DNA from: Nocardioides rubriscoriae
GTDB lineage: Bacteria > Actinomycetota > Actinomycetes > Propionibacteriales > Nocardioidaceae
Direction: 5' to 3'
DNA length: 64,000 bases
NCBI RefSeq assembly: GCF_008087085.1
Contig: NZ_VIYJ01000009.1
Location: forward strand, 270,218-334,217
Both the position numbers and the translations under genes were made by a program. The notes below the pieces were generated by a model. The model searched no databases. It had not been told where the DNA came from and saw only the letters and a program-made list of their open reading frames with translations. Below, in pieces: positions 17,297-29,196 of the stretch (position 1 is its first letter; every line of letters starts with the position of its first letter).

Positions 17297-19426
17297 GTGT
17301 CCGACGAAGTCACCCCCGACAGCACCCTGGCCGAGCACGAGGTCGGCGAGGAGATGCTGACCACGATCACCAGCTCGGCCGTCGACACCGCCTACGGCGC
17401 CGAGTCGATCCAGGTCCTCGAGGGGCTCGAGGCGGTCCGCAAGCGCCCCGGCATGTACATCGGCTCGACCAACGAGAAGGGCCTGCACCACCTCATCTGG
17501 GAGGTGGTCGACAACGCCGTCGACGAGTCGCTGGCCGGCCACTGCGACCGGATCGTGCTGACCCTGCTGGCCGACGGCGGCGTGCGGGTCGAGGACAACG
17601 GCCGCGGCATCCCCACCGACACCGCCCCCGGCCAGGAGCTGCCCGCCCTGACCCTGGCCCTGACGGTCCTGCACGCGGGCGGCAAGTTCGGCGGCGGCGG
17701 CTACAAGGTGTCCGGTGGTCTGCACGGCGTCGGCATCTCCGTGGTCAACGCGCTGTCGTCGAAGGTGATCGCCGAGGTCCGCAACCGGGGCCACGAGTGG
17801 CGCCAGGTCTTCGAGGTCGGCGTCCCGGTGACCGAGCTCGAGGAGGTCCGCACCCTCGAGCCCGGCGAGCGCACCGGCACCACGATCACCTACTACGCCT
17901 CCCCGACGATCTTCGAGACCACGACCTACTCGCTCGAGACGATCACCAGCCGGGTGCGCGAGTACGCCTTCCTCAACAAGGGTCTCGAGATCGTGGTCCG
18001 CGACGAGCGGCCCGCCGCGGCAGACCTCGCCGAGGCCGTCGCCGACGACACCGTCGACCGGGCCGTCGACTCGGTCGCCCCCGACGCGATCCACTCGGCC
18101 GCCGGCGGCGGCATCGAGCAGGTCTTCCGCTACGACCGCGGCCTGGTCGACTACGTCGAGCACCTCAACCGCGCCAAGACGCCGGCCAACCCGACCGTGA
18201 TCTCGTTCGAGGCCGAGACGCCGGCCTCGTCGGCCAACCACATGAGCCTCGAGGTCGCGATGCAGTGGAACACGACCTACGCGGAGTCGGTCCACACCTT
18301 TGCCAACACCATCAACACCGCCGAGGGCGGCACCCACGAGGAGGGCTTCCGCGCGGCGCTCACCTCGCTGGTCAACAACGCGGGCTTCGACTGGGGCCTG
18401 ATGAAGAAGCCCGAGGACCGCGTGTCCGGCGACGACGTCCGCGAGGGCCTCACCGCGATCATCTCGATCAAGCTCGGCGAGCCCCAGTTCGAGGGTCAGA
18501 CCAAGACCAAGCTCGGCAACACCGAGGCCAAGGGCTTCACCCAGAAGATCGTCAACGACCAGCTCGGTGCCTGGTTCGAGCAGAACCCCGCCGAGGCCAA
18601 GGGCATCGTCCGCAAGGCGATGGACGCCGCCAGCGCCCGGCTGGCCGCCAAGAAGGCGCGCGAGCTCGCCCGCGGGCGCAAGGGCTTCGGCAGCGGCGGC
18701 GGGCTGCCCGGCAAGCTGTCGGACTGCCAGTCGACCAACCCCGAGGAGTGCGAGGTCTTCATCGTCGAGGGCGACTCGGCCGGTGGCTCGGCCCGGCAGG
18801 GCCGCGACCCGCGGGTCCAGGCGATCCTCCCGATCCGCGGCAAGATCCTCAACGTCGAGAAGGCCCGCATCGACAAGGTCCTGGCCAACACCGAGGTGCA
18901 GTCGATCATCTCCGCCCTGGGCACCGGCATCCAGGAGGACTTCGCGATCGAGAAGCTGCGCTACCACAAGGTCGTGCTGATGGCCGACGCCGACGTCGAC
19001 GGCCACCACATCAACACCCTGCTGCTGACGCTGATCTTCCGGTTCATGAAGCCGCTGATCGAGGGCGGCTTCGTCTACATGGCCCAGCCGCCGCTGTACC
19101 GGATCCGCTGGAACGGCCCGCCGTCGGACCACGAGTTCGTCTACTCCGACGCCGAGCGCGACACGCTCATGGCCCACGGCCTGGCCAACGGCCGCAAGCT
19201 CCCCAAGGAGAACCCCGTCCAGCGCTACAAGGGGCTCGGGGAGATGAACGCCAAGGAGCTGTGGGAGACCACGATGGACCCCGAGCAGCGGCTCATGCTC
19301 CAGGTCACCCTCGACGACGCCGCGCACGCCGACGAGATCTTCTCGATCCTCATGGGCGAGGACGTCGAGCAGCGGCGCTCCTTCATCCAGCGCAACGCCA
19401 AGGACGTCCGTTTCCTTGACATCTGA
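17297..19426 (+). CDS. gyrB: DNA gyrase subunit B
   Basis: The ATPase subunit of gyrase, 709 residues. The GHKL ATP site shows EVVDNAVDE and GRGIPTD, and the Toprim domain has EGDSAGGSA and ADADVDG. GTG 17297 is chosen because AAGAGG lies 6 bp upstream; a GTG at 17282 would add five residues. The 285-bp upstream gap holds the promoter and a TGTCCACAG (about 17160) resembling a DnaA box. Confidence 0.96.
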   Translation: MSDEVTPDSTLAEHEVGEEMLTTITSSAVDTAYGAESIQVLEGLEAVRKRPGMYIGSTNEKGLHHLIWEVVDNAVDESLAGHCDRIVLTLLADGGVRVEDNGRGIPTDTAPGQELPALTLALTVLHAGGKFGGGGYKVSGGLHGVGISVVNALSSKVIAEVRNRGHEWRQVFEVGVPVTELEEVRTLEPGERTGTTITYYASPTIFETTTYSLETITSRVREYAFLNKGLEIVVRDERPAAADLAEAVADDTVDRAVDSVAPDAIHSAAGGGIEQVFRYDRGLVDYVEHLNRAKTPANPTVISFEAETPASSANHMSLEVAMQWNTTYAESVHTFANTINTAEGGTHEEGFRAALTSLVNNAGFDWGLMKKPEDRVSGDDVREGLTAIISIKLGEPQFEGQTKTKLGNTEAKGFTQKIVNDQLGAWFEQNPAEAKGIVRKAMDAASARLAAKKARELARGRKGFGSGGGLPGKLSDCQSTNPEECEVFIVEGDSAGGSARQGRDPRVQAILPIRGKILNVEKARIDKVLANTEVQSIISALGTGIQEDFAIEKLRYHKVVLMADADVDGHHINTLLLTLIFRFMKPLIEGGFVYMAQPPLYRIRWNGPPSDHEFVYSDAERDTLMAHGLANGRKLPKENPVQRYKGLGEMNAKELWETTMDPEQRLMLQVTLDDAAHADEIFSILMGEDVEQRRSFIQRNAKDVRFLDI

Positions 19427-19453
19427 CAACACACGCAAGCACGCGCCGGGCGC

Positions 19454-19517
19454 GCGAGCGAAGCGAGCCGGCGGCCGGGCAGCCGACCCGTCGGAAGCGG
19501 AGCGCAGCGAAGCGAGC
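19454..19517. repeat. Short direct repeats in gyrB-gyrA gap
   Basis: AGCGAAGCGAGC occurs twice (19457-19468 and 19506-19517), each copy preceded by more GCG-rich palindromic sequence. Repeats of this GCGAGCGAAGCGAGC type are scattered in many actinobacterial genomes. They sit in the 147-bp gap between the gyrase genes. Confidence 0.55.
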
Positions 19518-19573
19518 ACCGCATTGCGACGTGTCGGCGGGCGCCACGTCCTCATCGAGAGTGAGCAGAAGAG

Positions 19574-22290
<2,717 letters not shown>

Positions 22291-22291
<1 letters not shown>

Positions 22292-22950
22292 TGAGCGATC
22301 GGCCTGCACCGCCGGCCCAACCGCCGGCGTCACCGCGCACCCCCGCACCGGCGCGTCCGCCCAAGCCGGCTGACGCGCGCACCGGGTCCCCGGCCCCGAC
22401 GGCCCCGCCCGCCTCGCCGGCGCCGGGACCCGACGGCACCGCCGTACGGGTGGGGCTCGCCGAGCGGATCCAGGCCAAGCTCGCCGCCGCCACGTCGTCC
22501 GGCGACAAGGACGCCAGGGCGGCAGCCGCCGGCGGCCCCGCGACCGCGACCGCCGCCACGCGCAAGCCGCGGCCCCGTGGTCCGCGCCGCGCCCGGCTCC
22601 GGCTGACCCGCATCGACCCCTGGTCAGTCATGAAGACCGCGTTCCTGCTGTCCATCGCCTTCGGCATCGTCACTGTCATCGCCGTCGCGATGATCTGGGA
22701 GGTCATCGGCGCAGCCGGTGTCTGGGACTCGATCAACTCCACGGTCAAGGAGGTCATCGACGAGCCCGGCACCGCCGACTTCGACATCGAGGACTACATC
22801 GGCACCGACCGGGTCCTGGGCTTCACCATGTTGGTCGCCGCCGTCGACGTCGTCCTGATCACCGCGATCGCCACGCTGTCCGCGTTCCTCTACAACATGT
22901 CGGCCGCGCTGCTCGGTGGCATCGAGGTCACCCTCGCCGAGGACGCCTGA
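22291..22950 (+). CDS. DUF3566 transmembrane protein
   Basis: A 219-residue protein found directly after gyrA in actinobacteria. The first 95 residues are Pro/Ala/Arg-rich and disordered. The DUF3566 domain follows (RLTRIDPWSVMKTAFLLSIA) with two transmembrane helices ending in LYNMSAALLGGIEVTL. The function is not established. It probably shares the gyrA transcript. Confidence 0.88.
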
Positions 22951-23236
22951 CAACTGGTCGCGCTGCGACCGGCTCGGGCCGCCGCCCCGCGTTGCCTGGC
23001 TACGCTGCCGCCGGCTCTGCGTGCGGGGTCGGACCGGCCCGGCGGCCGGTCGCGCGCGACGTGCGCACTGTGGTCGGCTTGGACCGGGCTCGGGGCGCCT
23101 GGTGACCGGACCGGACCTCACGGTGGTCGAGGAGCACAGGCCAGCCCCACCACGGCCTGCCCGGTCCGGGGCGATACCGATTGGGAGCGGGCTCGCCGGG
23201 TGGGATAAAGTCATGCCGCCCCGTGAGGGGCGGTGC

Positions 23237-23310
23237 GGGCCTATAGCTCAGACGGTTAGAGCGCTTCCCTGATAAGGAAGAGGTCACAGGTTCAAGTCCT
23301 GTTAGGCCCA
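23237..23310 (+). tRNA. tRNA-Ile (GAT anticodon)
   Basis: A 74-base cloverleaf. The acceptor GGGCCTA pairs with TAGGCCC, the anticodon loop is CTGATAA in a CTTCC/GGAAG stem, and the T-arm contains GGTTCAAGTCC. CCA is not encoded. Confidence 0.95.
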
Positions 23311-23340
23311 CTCGTAGCACGACGCCTTGGAGGCGACCAC

Positions 23341-23469
23341 ATGAAGAAGATCCTGCTGCTCGCCGTTGCTGCCGTCGGCGCCTTCGTCGCCCGCAAGAAG
23401 ATCTCCGAGGGCCGCACCGAACAGGCCCTGTGGGCCGAGGCGACCGACGCGGTGACCAAGGCTCACTGA
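23341..23469 (+). CDS. DLW-39 family small protein
   Basis: A 42-residue protein between tRNA-Ile and tRNA-Ala: MKKILLLAVAAVGAFVARKK followed by an amphipathic tail with ALWAEATDAV, the conserved LW motif of the DLW-39 family. It has one N-terminal hydrophobic segment and a basic stop. The function is unknown, but this location is conserved in actinobacteria. It has a GGAGG-like ribosome site upstream. Confidence 0.88.
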   Translation: MKKILLLAVAAVGAFVARKKISEGRTEQALWAEATDAVTKAH

Positions 23470-23489
23470 GCGGGTCGTCGCACACTCCA

Positions 23490-23562
23490 GGGGTCTTGGC
23501 GCAATTGGTAGCGCACCTGCTTTGCAAGCAGGGGGTTAGGGGTTCGAGTCCCCTAGGCTCCA
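23490..23562 (+). tRNA. tRNA-Ala (TGC anticodon)
   Basis: A 73-base cloverleaf. GGGGTCT pairs with AGGCTCC with two G-U pairs, the anticodon loop is TTTGCAA in a CCTGC/GCAGG stem, and the T-arm has GGTTCGAGTCC. It lies 20 bp after the DLW-39 gene. Confidence 0.95.
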
Positions 23563-23576
23563 CCGATCGTCTGACC

Positions 23577-23615
23577 AGCCGCTCCGTCAGCCGCTCCGTC
23601 AGCCGCTCCGTCAGC
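23577..23615. repeat. Three tandem 12-bp repeats beside the MFS stop
   Basis: CAGCCGCTCCGT is repeated three times and followed by a partial copy that ends at the MFS stop codon. It separates tRNA-Ala from the convergent transporter gene. No function is evident. Confidence 0.6.
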
Positions 23616-25389
23616 CGATGCCGGCCGACAGCGCCGTCGTCCTCACCTCGCGGGTGTCGGCGCGGCGGAACACCACGAGGGCGACCGCCCCGGCGACCAC
23701 GCAGCTGACGGCCGCGCCGAGGAAGATCGTGTGCAGCTGCACGAGTCCGGTGTCCTGCAGCATCCGGCTGAACTCCGGGCACCGGCTGTCGCCCTCGCCG
23801 CACACGTCCATCGGCGCGGGCAGGTCGGCCTGCGCTGTGTAGTAGCGGTGCAGCCCCAGGGTGGTCAGCACGCTGATGCCGACCAGCTTGCCGACCGTGC
23901 GGGCCACGATCAGCAGGGCGCTCGCCAGGCCGTGCACCGTGGGCACGGTGGCCGACAGCAGGGCCGCGTTGACCGGAGCCATCGCCAGGCCGACGCCGAG
24001 CCCGGCGGCGACCAGGGGCACGGTGGCCCACGGGTGGTCCAGGGCATCGAACGGCCACCGCGACATCCAGGCGAAGCCGAGCGCGGACAGCGCCATCCCC
24101 CAGGCGGTCACCACGCCGGCGTTGACGCGGTGACTGAGCCACCCGCCGACGAACGCGCCGACGGGGAGCCCGACCAGGAACCGCACCAGGACCAGGGCGG
24201 CGCTGAGCTGGGAGTCGGGGTAGACGGTGATCCGGGCGACGATCGGGATGTCGACCAGGGCGGCGATCACCGCGGCCCCGACGAAGAAGCTGACGACCAG
24301 CGCTCCCCACGCCGGCGTCGCCGTGACGGCGCCCGCAGGCACCAGCGGGTGGGTGACCGACCGATTGCGGCGCCAGAACAGCGCGGCTGCGGCGGTGCTC
24401 ATCATCAGCAGCCAGGGTCCGTCCGACGACACCACCTGGGCCTGCGGGTCGGCGCTCGCGAACGCGACGATCACCCCGGCGAGCGCCACTGAGAGCAGCA
24501 GCGCACTGAGCACGTCGACCTCGTCCAGGAGGCTCCACCACGACCGCAGGTCGAGCAGCGGGCGGCGCGACGTCAGGCACCGCACCACCAGCAGCACGGT
24601 CAGGGTGAAGGCGGCCAGGGCCAGCGGTGACCACCAGCGACTCGCCCCCGCCACCGGCAGGAACGCCAGGCCCCACGTCACGTCGGCCAGCAGTCGTCCG
24701 GGCCTGGTCATCACCAGCACCACGCACGTCAGGGCGCTGACCGCCAGCGCCAGCCCCGCCCGGTCGAACCGCTGTCGCGGCACGGCCGGCGCGGTGCTGT
24801 CACCGGGAGCCTGCCGCCGGATGGCGACGGCCAGGAGCAGGCCGCAGGCCAGGTTGAGCCAGAAGATCGTGCGCCAGCTCCCGACGGCGAGCACCGCGGC
24901 GCCGTACACCGGCCCCACGACGTTGCCGAGCTCCTGCACCGCGCCGACGACGCCGAGCGGCACCCCGCGTCGGTGGGGCGGGAAGAGATCGGCCACCAGG
25001 GCGAGCGTCGGAGGCAGCAGCCCGCCGGCCCCCACGCCCTGCACGACCCGGCCGACCACCACGCTCGGCAGGTCGTACGCCGTCGCGGTCACCAGCGAAC
25101 CCAGGGCGAAGACCACGAGCGCGCCGGTGAGCACCGGCAGCCGGCCGCGCACGTCGGCGATCCGCCCGATCAGCGGCAGCATCGCGGTGTAGCCGAGCAG
25201 GAACCCGGACAGGATCGGTGCGGCCCGCTGCAGGTCCTCCGCCGACAGGCCGGCCGACCCCATCATGTCGGGCAGCGCGAGGACCACGACGTAGCTGTCG
25301 GCGGCCGCGAAGCCGACCGCGACCGCGGCCAGCGCGAGCAGGAGCCGGCCGCGGTGGCCGTCCGGCACCGGCGGACCGGGCCCCGTCAT
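23611..25389 (-). CDS. MFS transporter, P55-like (LprG partner)
   Basis: A 592-residue major facilitator with about 14 hydrophobic segments. Motif A-like GRIADVRGRLPVL follows helix 2, and VVGRVVQGVGAGGLLPP matches motif C-type helices of DHA2 exporters. It lies directly downstream of an LppX/LprG-type lipoprotein (7-bp gap), the arrangement of lprG-p55 in mycobacteria, where the pair moves triacylated lipids to the outer envelope. Start ATG 25389 gives MTGPGPPVPDG. Drug efflux is an alternative reading. Confidence 0.8.
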   Translation of the reverse strand: MTGPGPPVPDGHRGRLLLALAAVAVGFAAADSYVVVLALPDMMGSAGLSAEDLQRAAPILSGFLLGYTAMLPLIGRIADVRGRLPVLTGALVVFALGSLVTATAYDLPSVVVGRVVQGVGAGGLLPPTLALVADLFPPHRRGVPLGVVGAVQELGNVVGPVYGAAVLAVGSWRTIFWLNLACGLLLAVAIRRQAPGDSTAPAVPRQRFDRAGLALAVSALTCVVLVMTRPGRLLADVTWGLAFLPVAGASRWWSPLALAAFTLTVLLVVRCLTSRRPLLDLRSWWSLLDEVDVLSALLLSVALAGVIVAFASADPQAQVVSSDGPWLLMMSTAAAALFWRRNRSVTHPLVPAGAVTATPAWGALVVSFFVGAAVIAALVDIPIVARITVYPDSQLSAALVLVRFLVGLPVGAFVGGWLSHRVNAGVVTAWGMALSALGFAWMSRWPFDALDHPWATVPLVAAGLGVGLAMAPVNAALLSATVPTVHGLASALLIVARTVGKLVGISVLTTLGLHRYYTAQADLPAPMDVCGEGDSRCPEFSRMLQDTGLVQLHTIFLGAAVSCVVAGAVALVVFRRADTREVRTTALSAGIG

Positions 25390-25396
25390 GGCGCGG

Positions 25397-26116
25397 TCAC
25401 GGCTTCTCGACGACCTGGTCGGTCCCGTAGTCGCCGACGTCGACGGTGTAGTCGACGGTGCCCGTGGCGCCGTAGAACGGGCCGGAGACCTCCACCGACC
25501 GGAGCCGGCCGTCCTGGTCGAGGTGGAAGGTGGTCGGGAAGGCGCCACCGGCGTCGGCGCTCGGGATCGACGCGTCGACCACCGCCCCGGGCAACGACCC
25601 GGTGTAGGTGCTCAGCACGGTCCGCCCGTCGCGCACCGGGTCGCCCTGCTCGACGCCGGTGGCCTCGGTCAGCCAGGTCGACAGACCGGTGTCGGGGTCC
25701 ATCAGCCCGGCAGGGTCCGGAGCGCCGTAGTCGGCCGGGTTGACCTCGGAGAAGGAGCTCGTGAACGGCAGGCGGGCGTAGACCACGCCGTCGACCGAGA
25801 CCACCGGCACCTCGACGTCGAGCCCGTTGACCACCAGGGTCAGGTCGCCGTCGAAGGCGGGTGCGTGCGTGGCGACGCCCTTGGCCCGCAGGATCCCGTC
25901 GACGTCGTCGGGCAGGTCCGGGGCGCTCAGCGACAGGGTCACCCCGCTGGTCTCGTCGAGGGCCCGCTTCGCGCCCGCCAGTGCCTCCTCGGGCGGTTGG
26001 TCGGACCCGCCGTCACCCCCGCCGGAGCACGCGGCGAGGAGCACCGCGGTCGCGGTGAGCGCGACCACCGGTCGGGCGCCGCCACGGGTCGCCGGTGTCC
26101 TCGGTGCGGTCGTCAT
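25397..26116 (-). CDS. LppX/LprAFG-family lipoprotein
   Basis: A 239-residue exported lipoprotein with a signal peptide and lipobox LLAACSGG. The mature part has the LppX_LprAFG character (VTLSLSAPDLPDDVDGILRA, FDGDLTLVVNGLDVEVPVVSV), a cradle that binds lipid chains. It is the first gene of a two-gene unit with the MFS transporter, so a joint lipid or glycolipid export role is inferred by analogy with LprG-P55. Confidence 0.82.
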   Translation of the reverse strand: MTTAPRTPATRGGARPVVALTATAVLLAACSGGGDGGSDQPPEEALAGAKRALDETSGVTLSLSAPDLPDDVDGILRAKGVATHAPAFDGDLTLVVNGLDVEVPVVSVDGVVYARLPFTSSFSEVNPADYGAPDPAGLMDPDTGLSTWLTEATGVEQGDPVRDGRTVLSTYTGSLPGAVVDASIPSADAGGAFPTTFHLDQDGRLRSVEVSGPFYGATGTVDYTVDVGDYGTDQVVEKP

Positions 26117-26249
26117 CAGGGAACCTCCCGGGCCCAGCCTCGCCGTACGGCGCCGGGCCCGACAGGGTCGGACGACCCGTCTCGCCGGACCGGCCGACCG
26201 GCACGGGGTGGCCGCGCCGAGGCCTTCGCGAAGGTGGTGGAATGGGGCC

Positions 26250-27206
26250 ATGAGGTCCCGTCCGCTGCTCGCGCTGGCGCTCGTCGGCGCCCTGGCCACG
26301 GGCTGCAGCGAGGAGGCGGCACCCGAGATCGTGCGGCCGCCCGAGGTGGTGAGGCCCGCGCCGGTCTACGACCCCGACCTCGAGCCGGCGGCCGCGGTCA
26401 TGGCGGTCGTGCCCGCCGAGGCGACCGTGCTCGAGGTGACCGACTTCGACCAGGTGCGCCTCTCCCTCGGCTTCGGCGAGCTGACCAGCGCGTCCGACAA
26501 GGGGGTCCGCGCGAGGTTCTGGCGGCGCGCCGACCAGCGCTCGCCGCTGCTGAGCCGGGGCATGCTGCGCGACCAGGGCTACCAGCAGCGCTTCGGGTTC
26601 ACCCAGGACGACGTCTCGTGGGAGGCCCACTTCACCGGCCCGGCGATCGAGGGGTACGTCGTGAAGTTCCGCGACGACCTCGACATGAGCGGGGTCGCGC
26701 GCGCGGCGCAGGCGGCCGACGGCCCGTTGGCCGGCGCGACCGTCGTGGCCGCGGCCCACGTGGCCGCCGTCGGGGCGACCCGCGAGCCCACCGAGAGCTG
26801 GGCGGCCGAGCCCGAGCTGGTCGACCTCGTCGGCCAGACCTCGCTGTCGACCTACGTCGCCCGCGACTGCCTGCGCGTCGAGGAGGCCTTCGGGCGCGAC
26901 GTGACCGGCGAGCTCGCGCCGTCCCCGGCCGCCGACCTCGCCGGGCTCGACGCGCTGGGTGCCTTCTCGGTCGGGTTCGGCGGGACCGTCGTCTCGGTGC
27001 GACTCGGCCCGGCCCGCGACGACGTCTTCGACCGGGCGCGCCTGGCCGAGCGGTTGCCGGCCACCGACCCCGACTTCGGCACCGGCTTCACCGACCCCGT
27101 CGCCGACCCCGTGGGCGGCCGGATCGGCTTCCAGCTCGGCGACGGCCCGGTCGCCGCCGCGCTGGCCCACGAGCGCCAGCTGCCGTTCGCGGTCTGCGGG
27201 GGCTAG
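26250..27206 (+). CDS. Predicted lipoprotein, function unknown
   Basis: A 318-residue protein with signal peptide RSRPLLALALVGALATGCSEE, whose lipobox LATGC predicts membrane anchoring on the outside. The mature part has no motif I recognise; it is rich in Ala, Asp, Arg and Val. ATG 26250 has AAGGTGGTGG upstream. It diverges from the LppX-like gene 133 bp away and converges on the metallo-hydrolase gene. Confidence 0.7.
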   Translation: MRSRPLLALALVGALATGCSEEAAPEIVRPPEVVRPAPVYDPDLEPAAAVMAVVPAEATVLEVTDFDQVRLSLGFGELTSASDKGVRARFWRRADQRSPLLSRGMLRDQGYQQRFGFTQDDVSWEAHFTGPAIEGYVVKFRDDLDMSGVARAAQAADGPLAGATVVAAAHVAAVGATREPTESWAAEPELVDLVGQTSLSTYVARDCLRVEEAFGRDVTGELAPSPAADLAGLDALGAFSVGFGGTVVSVRLGPARDDVFDRARLAERLPATDPDFGTGFTDPVADPVGGRIGFQLGDGPVAAALAHERQLPFAVCGG

Positions 27207-27216
27207 CAGCCGGTCA

Positions 27217-27230
27217 AGGCCTCATGGCCT
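27217..27230. terminator. Small hairpin between convergent genes
   Basis: AGGCC and GGCCT flank a TCAT loop (27217-27230) between the lipoprotein stop and the stop of the MBL-fold gene. It is short and has no U-run, so it is only a candidate bidirectional terminator. Confidence 0.35.
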
Positions 27231-28006
27231 CACGGGGTAGCGGCGTCGACGAAGGCGGCGTACTCGACCGGGTCGTGCGCGCTGAAGATGCGCAGGCCGG
27301 GGTGGTCGGCCTGCACGAGGTCGCGCAGACGGTCCTGGTTGGCGATGCGGACCTCGTCGTCCTGGGCCAGGAGCTTCTGCACGACCCGGAGCACCCGCGG
27401 GGTCGTGGGCGGCCGGGTCAGGTCGCCGCGGTGGAAGTAGGCGTCGCCGGCGTGGACCTGCCACCCCTCGCTGTCCCTGACGGCGACGAGCGTGTGCCCG
27501 CGGCTGTGGCCGTGCAACGGCACCATCAGCACGTCGTCGCCGAGCACCGTGACCGACTCGAACCCGAGCCACTCGTCGCCCGCGACGTGGTGGGTGGCGA
27601 AGCGGGCGTCCTTCCACTGCACCGGCAGGTAGCGGCCGTGCTCCATGCCCCGGGGCCTGCGCGCCGCCGCGAGCTCGGTGTCGTAGACGTGGACGGTGGC
27701 GCCCGGGAAGTCGCCGACCCCGCCGACGTGGTCGAGGTCGAGGTGGGTGAGCACGATGTCGGTGACGTCGTCGGCGCTGAACCCGAGCGCCTCGACCTGC
27801 GCCAGGGCGGTCTCCTCCCGGCGCAGCACCGGCCGCATGACGGACCTGAACGCCCGGCCCAGCCGCACCGGGTCGGCGATGTCGGCGGTCCCGAAGCCGC
27901 TGTCGACCAGCAGCAGCCCCTCGGCCCGCTCGACCAGCAGGACGTGGGCGACCATCGGCCCGACGAGCCGGGGGGCGAACGAGGCGCAGTTGAGGTGGTG
28001 GATCAC
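27230..28006 (-). CDS. Metallo-beta-lactamase-fold hydrolase
   Basis: A 258-residue zinc hydrolase. The metal motif is THLDLDHVGG (HxHxDH), further ligands are in GHSRGHTL and HAGDAYF. The order and spacing resemble the AiiA/AttM lactonase-like branch of the superfamily, but the substrate cannot be read. The start is GTG (ATCCACCACC follows). It diverges from SURF1. Confidence 0.82.
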   Translation of the reverse strand: MIHHLNCASFAPRLVGPMVAHVLLVERAEGLLLVDSGFGTADIADPVRLGRAFRSVMRPVLRREETALAQVEALGFSADDVTDIVLTHLDLDHVGGVGDFPGATVHVYDTELAAARRPRGMEHGRYLPVQWKDARFATHHVAGDEWLGFESVTVLGDDVLMVPLHGHSRGHTLVAVRDSEGWQVHAGDAYFHRGDLTRPPTTPRVLRVVQKLLAQDDEVRIANQDRLRDLVQADHPGLRIFSAHDPVEYAAFVDAATP

Positions 28007-28089
28007 GCACGCATCGTGGCAGAAGCCGACGGCCCGGCTCCGACACAGCCCCGCAGGTCCGTCCTGCGACCCCTCCGTACCCTGGAGCA

Positions 28090-28821
28090 GTGCGACTACT
28101 GGTGACTCCGAGGATGCTCGGCGCGCACCTGCTCGCGCTGGTGGCGATGGCGGCGGCGATCGGGCTCGGGGTCTGGCAGCTCGACGCGTGGCAGACCCGG
28201 CGCACGGCCGAGGCCGTCGACCTGACCCAGCGCGACCCGGTGCCCCTGGCCGACGTGCTCGGGCCCGGCGACCCGTTCCCGGGTGACCAGGTCGGCCAGC
28301 CGGTCGACGTCGCCGGCACCTGGGTGCCGGACTCGACGGTGCTGGTCTCCGGGCGCTACCGCGACGGCGTCGAGGGCTACTGGGTGGTGACGCCGGTCGA
28401 GGTCGGCGACGCCGCGGTGCCGGTGGTCCGCGGCTGGACCGCGTCGACCGGCGACGTGCCGGCCGCCCCCACCGGGATCGCCGATCTCGTGGGGTGGCTC
28501 CAGCCGCCCGAGGGCACCGGGGCCCTCGACGACGACCCGACCGACGACGTCTTCCCGCAGCTGCGCACCGCCGACCTGGTGCAGCGGCTCGACGGTGATG
28601 TCTACAGCGCCTACGCCGTCGCGCAGGCCGGCGTCGGCGGGCTGCCCGCGGCCGACCTCGAGGAGCTGCCCGACGCCGGGCGGTTCACCGCCCTGCGCAA
28701 CCTGCTCTACGCGCTGGAGTGGTGGGTGTTCGCCGGGTTCGCCGGGTTCGTCTGGTGGCGTTTCGTGCGCGACGCCCTGGCCGCCGAGGCCACCGACCAC
28801 CCGGTAGCGTCGGTGGCATGA
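28090..28821 (+). CDS. SURF1-family cytochrome oxidase assembly protein
   Basis: A 243-residue membrane protein with an N-terminal helix (LLALVAMAAAIGLGVWQLDAW) and a C-terminal helix (EWWVFAGFAGFVWWRFV). Between them lie SURF1 blocks such as VDVAGTWVPDSTVLVSGR and VVRGWTAS. SURF1 helps insert heme a in the aa3 oxidase. The GTG start is fixed by the N-terminal family pattern. It overlaps the DUF3817 gene by 4 bp. Confidence 0.85.
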   Translation: MRLLVTPRMLGAHLLALVAMAAAIGLGVWQLDAWQTRRTAEAVDLTQRDPVPLADVLGPGDPFPGDQVGQPVDVAGTWVPDSTVLVSGRYRDGVEGYWVVTPVEVGDAAVPVVRGWTASTGDVPAAPTGIADLVGWLQPPEGTGALDDDPTDDVFPQLRTADLVQRLDGDVYSAYAVAQAGVGGLPAADLEELPDAGRFTALRNLLYALEWWVFAGFAGFVWWRFVRDALAAEATDHPVASVA

Positions 28822-29153
28822 AGCTGTTCCAGGCCTACCGCGTGCTGGCGCTCACCGTCGGGGTGCTGCTCGCGTTCTGCACCGTCGTCGCGCTGATGAA
28901 GTACCTGCTCACCGAGGGCTCGAGCCTGCAGCGCTTCGGCGAGGACGCGAGCGTCATGTGGGCGGTCCACGGCTGGGTGTTCATGATCTACGTCGTGGTG
29001 GCGTTCGTGCTGTCGCGCCGGGCGGGCTGGACCCCCCAGTTCACGATCCTGGCGCTGGTCGCGGGCCTCGTGCCCCTGTTGATCTTCTGGGTCGAGCACC
29101 GGGTCGCGGCCCGGGTGAAGGCCGAGAACCCCGAGCTCGCCGGTACCGCCTGA
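28818..29153 (+). CDS. DUF3817 membrane protein
   Basis: A 111-residue protein with three transmembrane segments. The DUF3817 pattern is visible in FQAYRVLALTVGVLLAFC, VHGWVFMIYVVVAFVLS and LVAGLVPLLIFWVEHRV. The function is unknown. The start ATG overlaps the SURF1 stop (ATGA), indicating coupling. Confidence 0.85.
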   Translation: MKLFQAYRVLALTVGVLLAFCTVVALMKYLLTEGSSLQRFGEDASVMWAVHGWVFMIYVVVAFVLSRRAGWTPQFTILALVAGLVPLLIFWVEHRVAARVKAENPELAGTA

Positions 29154-29196
29154 GCGGCACCGGCGAGCCGGTCTGGCTGGTCGGGCTGGTGAGCCC

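Noticed and set aside
23577..23615. Possible CRISPR-like array
   Set aside because: The three units are contiguous 12-mers without spacers, and no cas genes are present. No array was found anywhere in the window.
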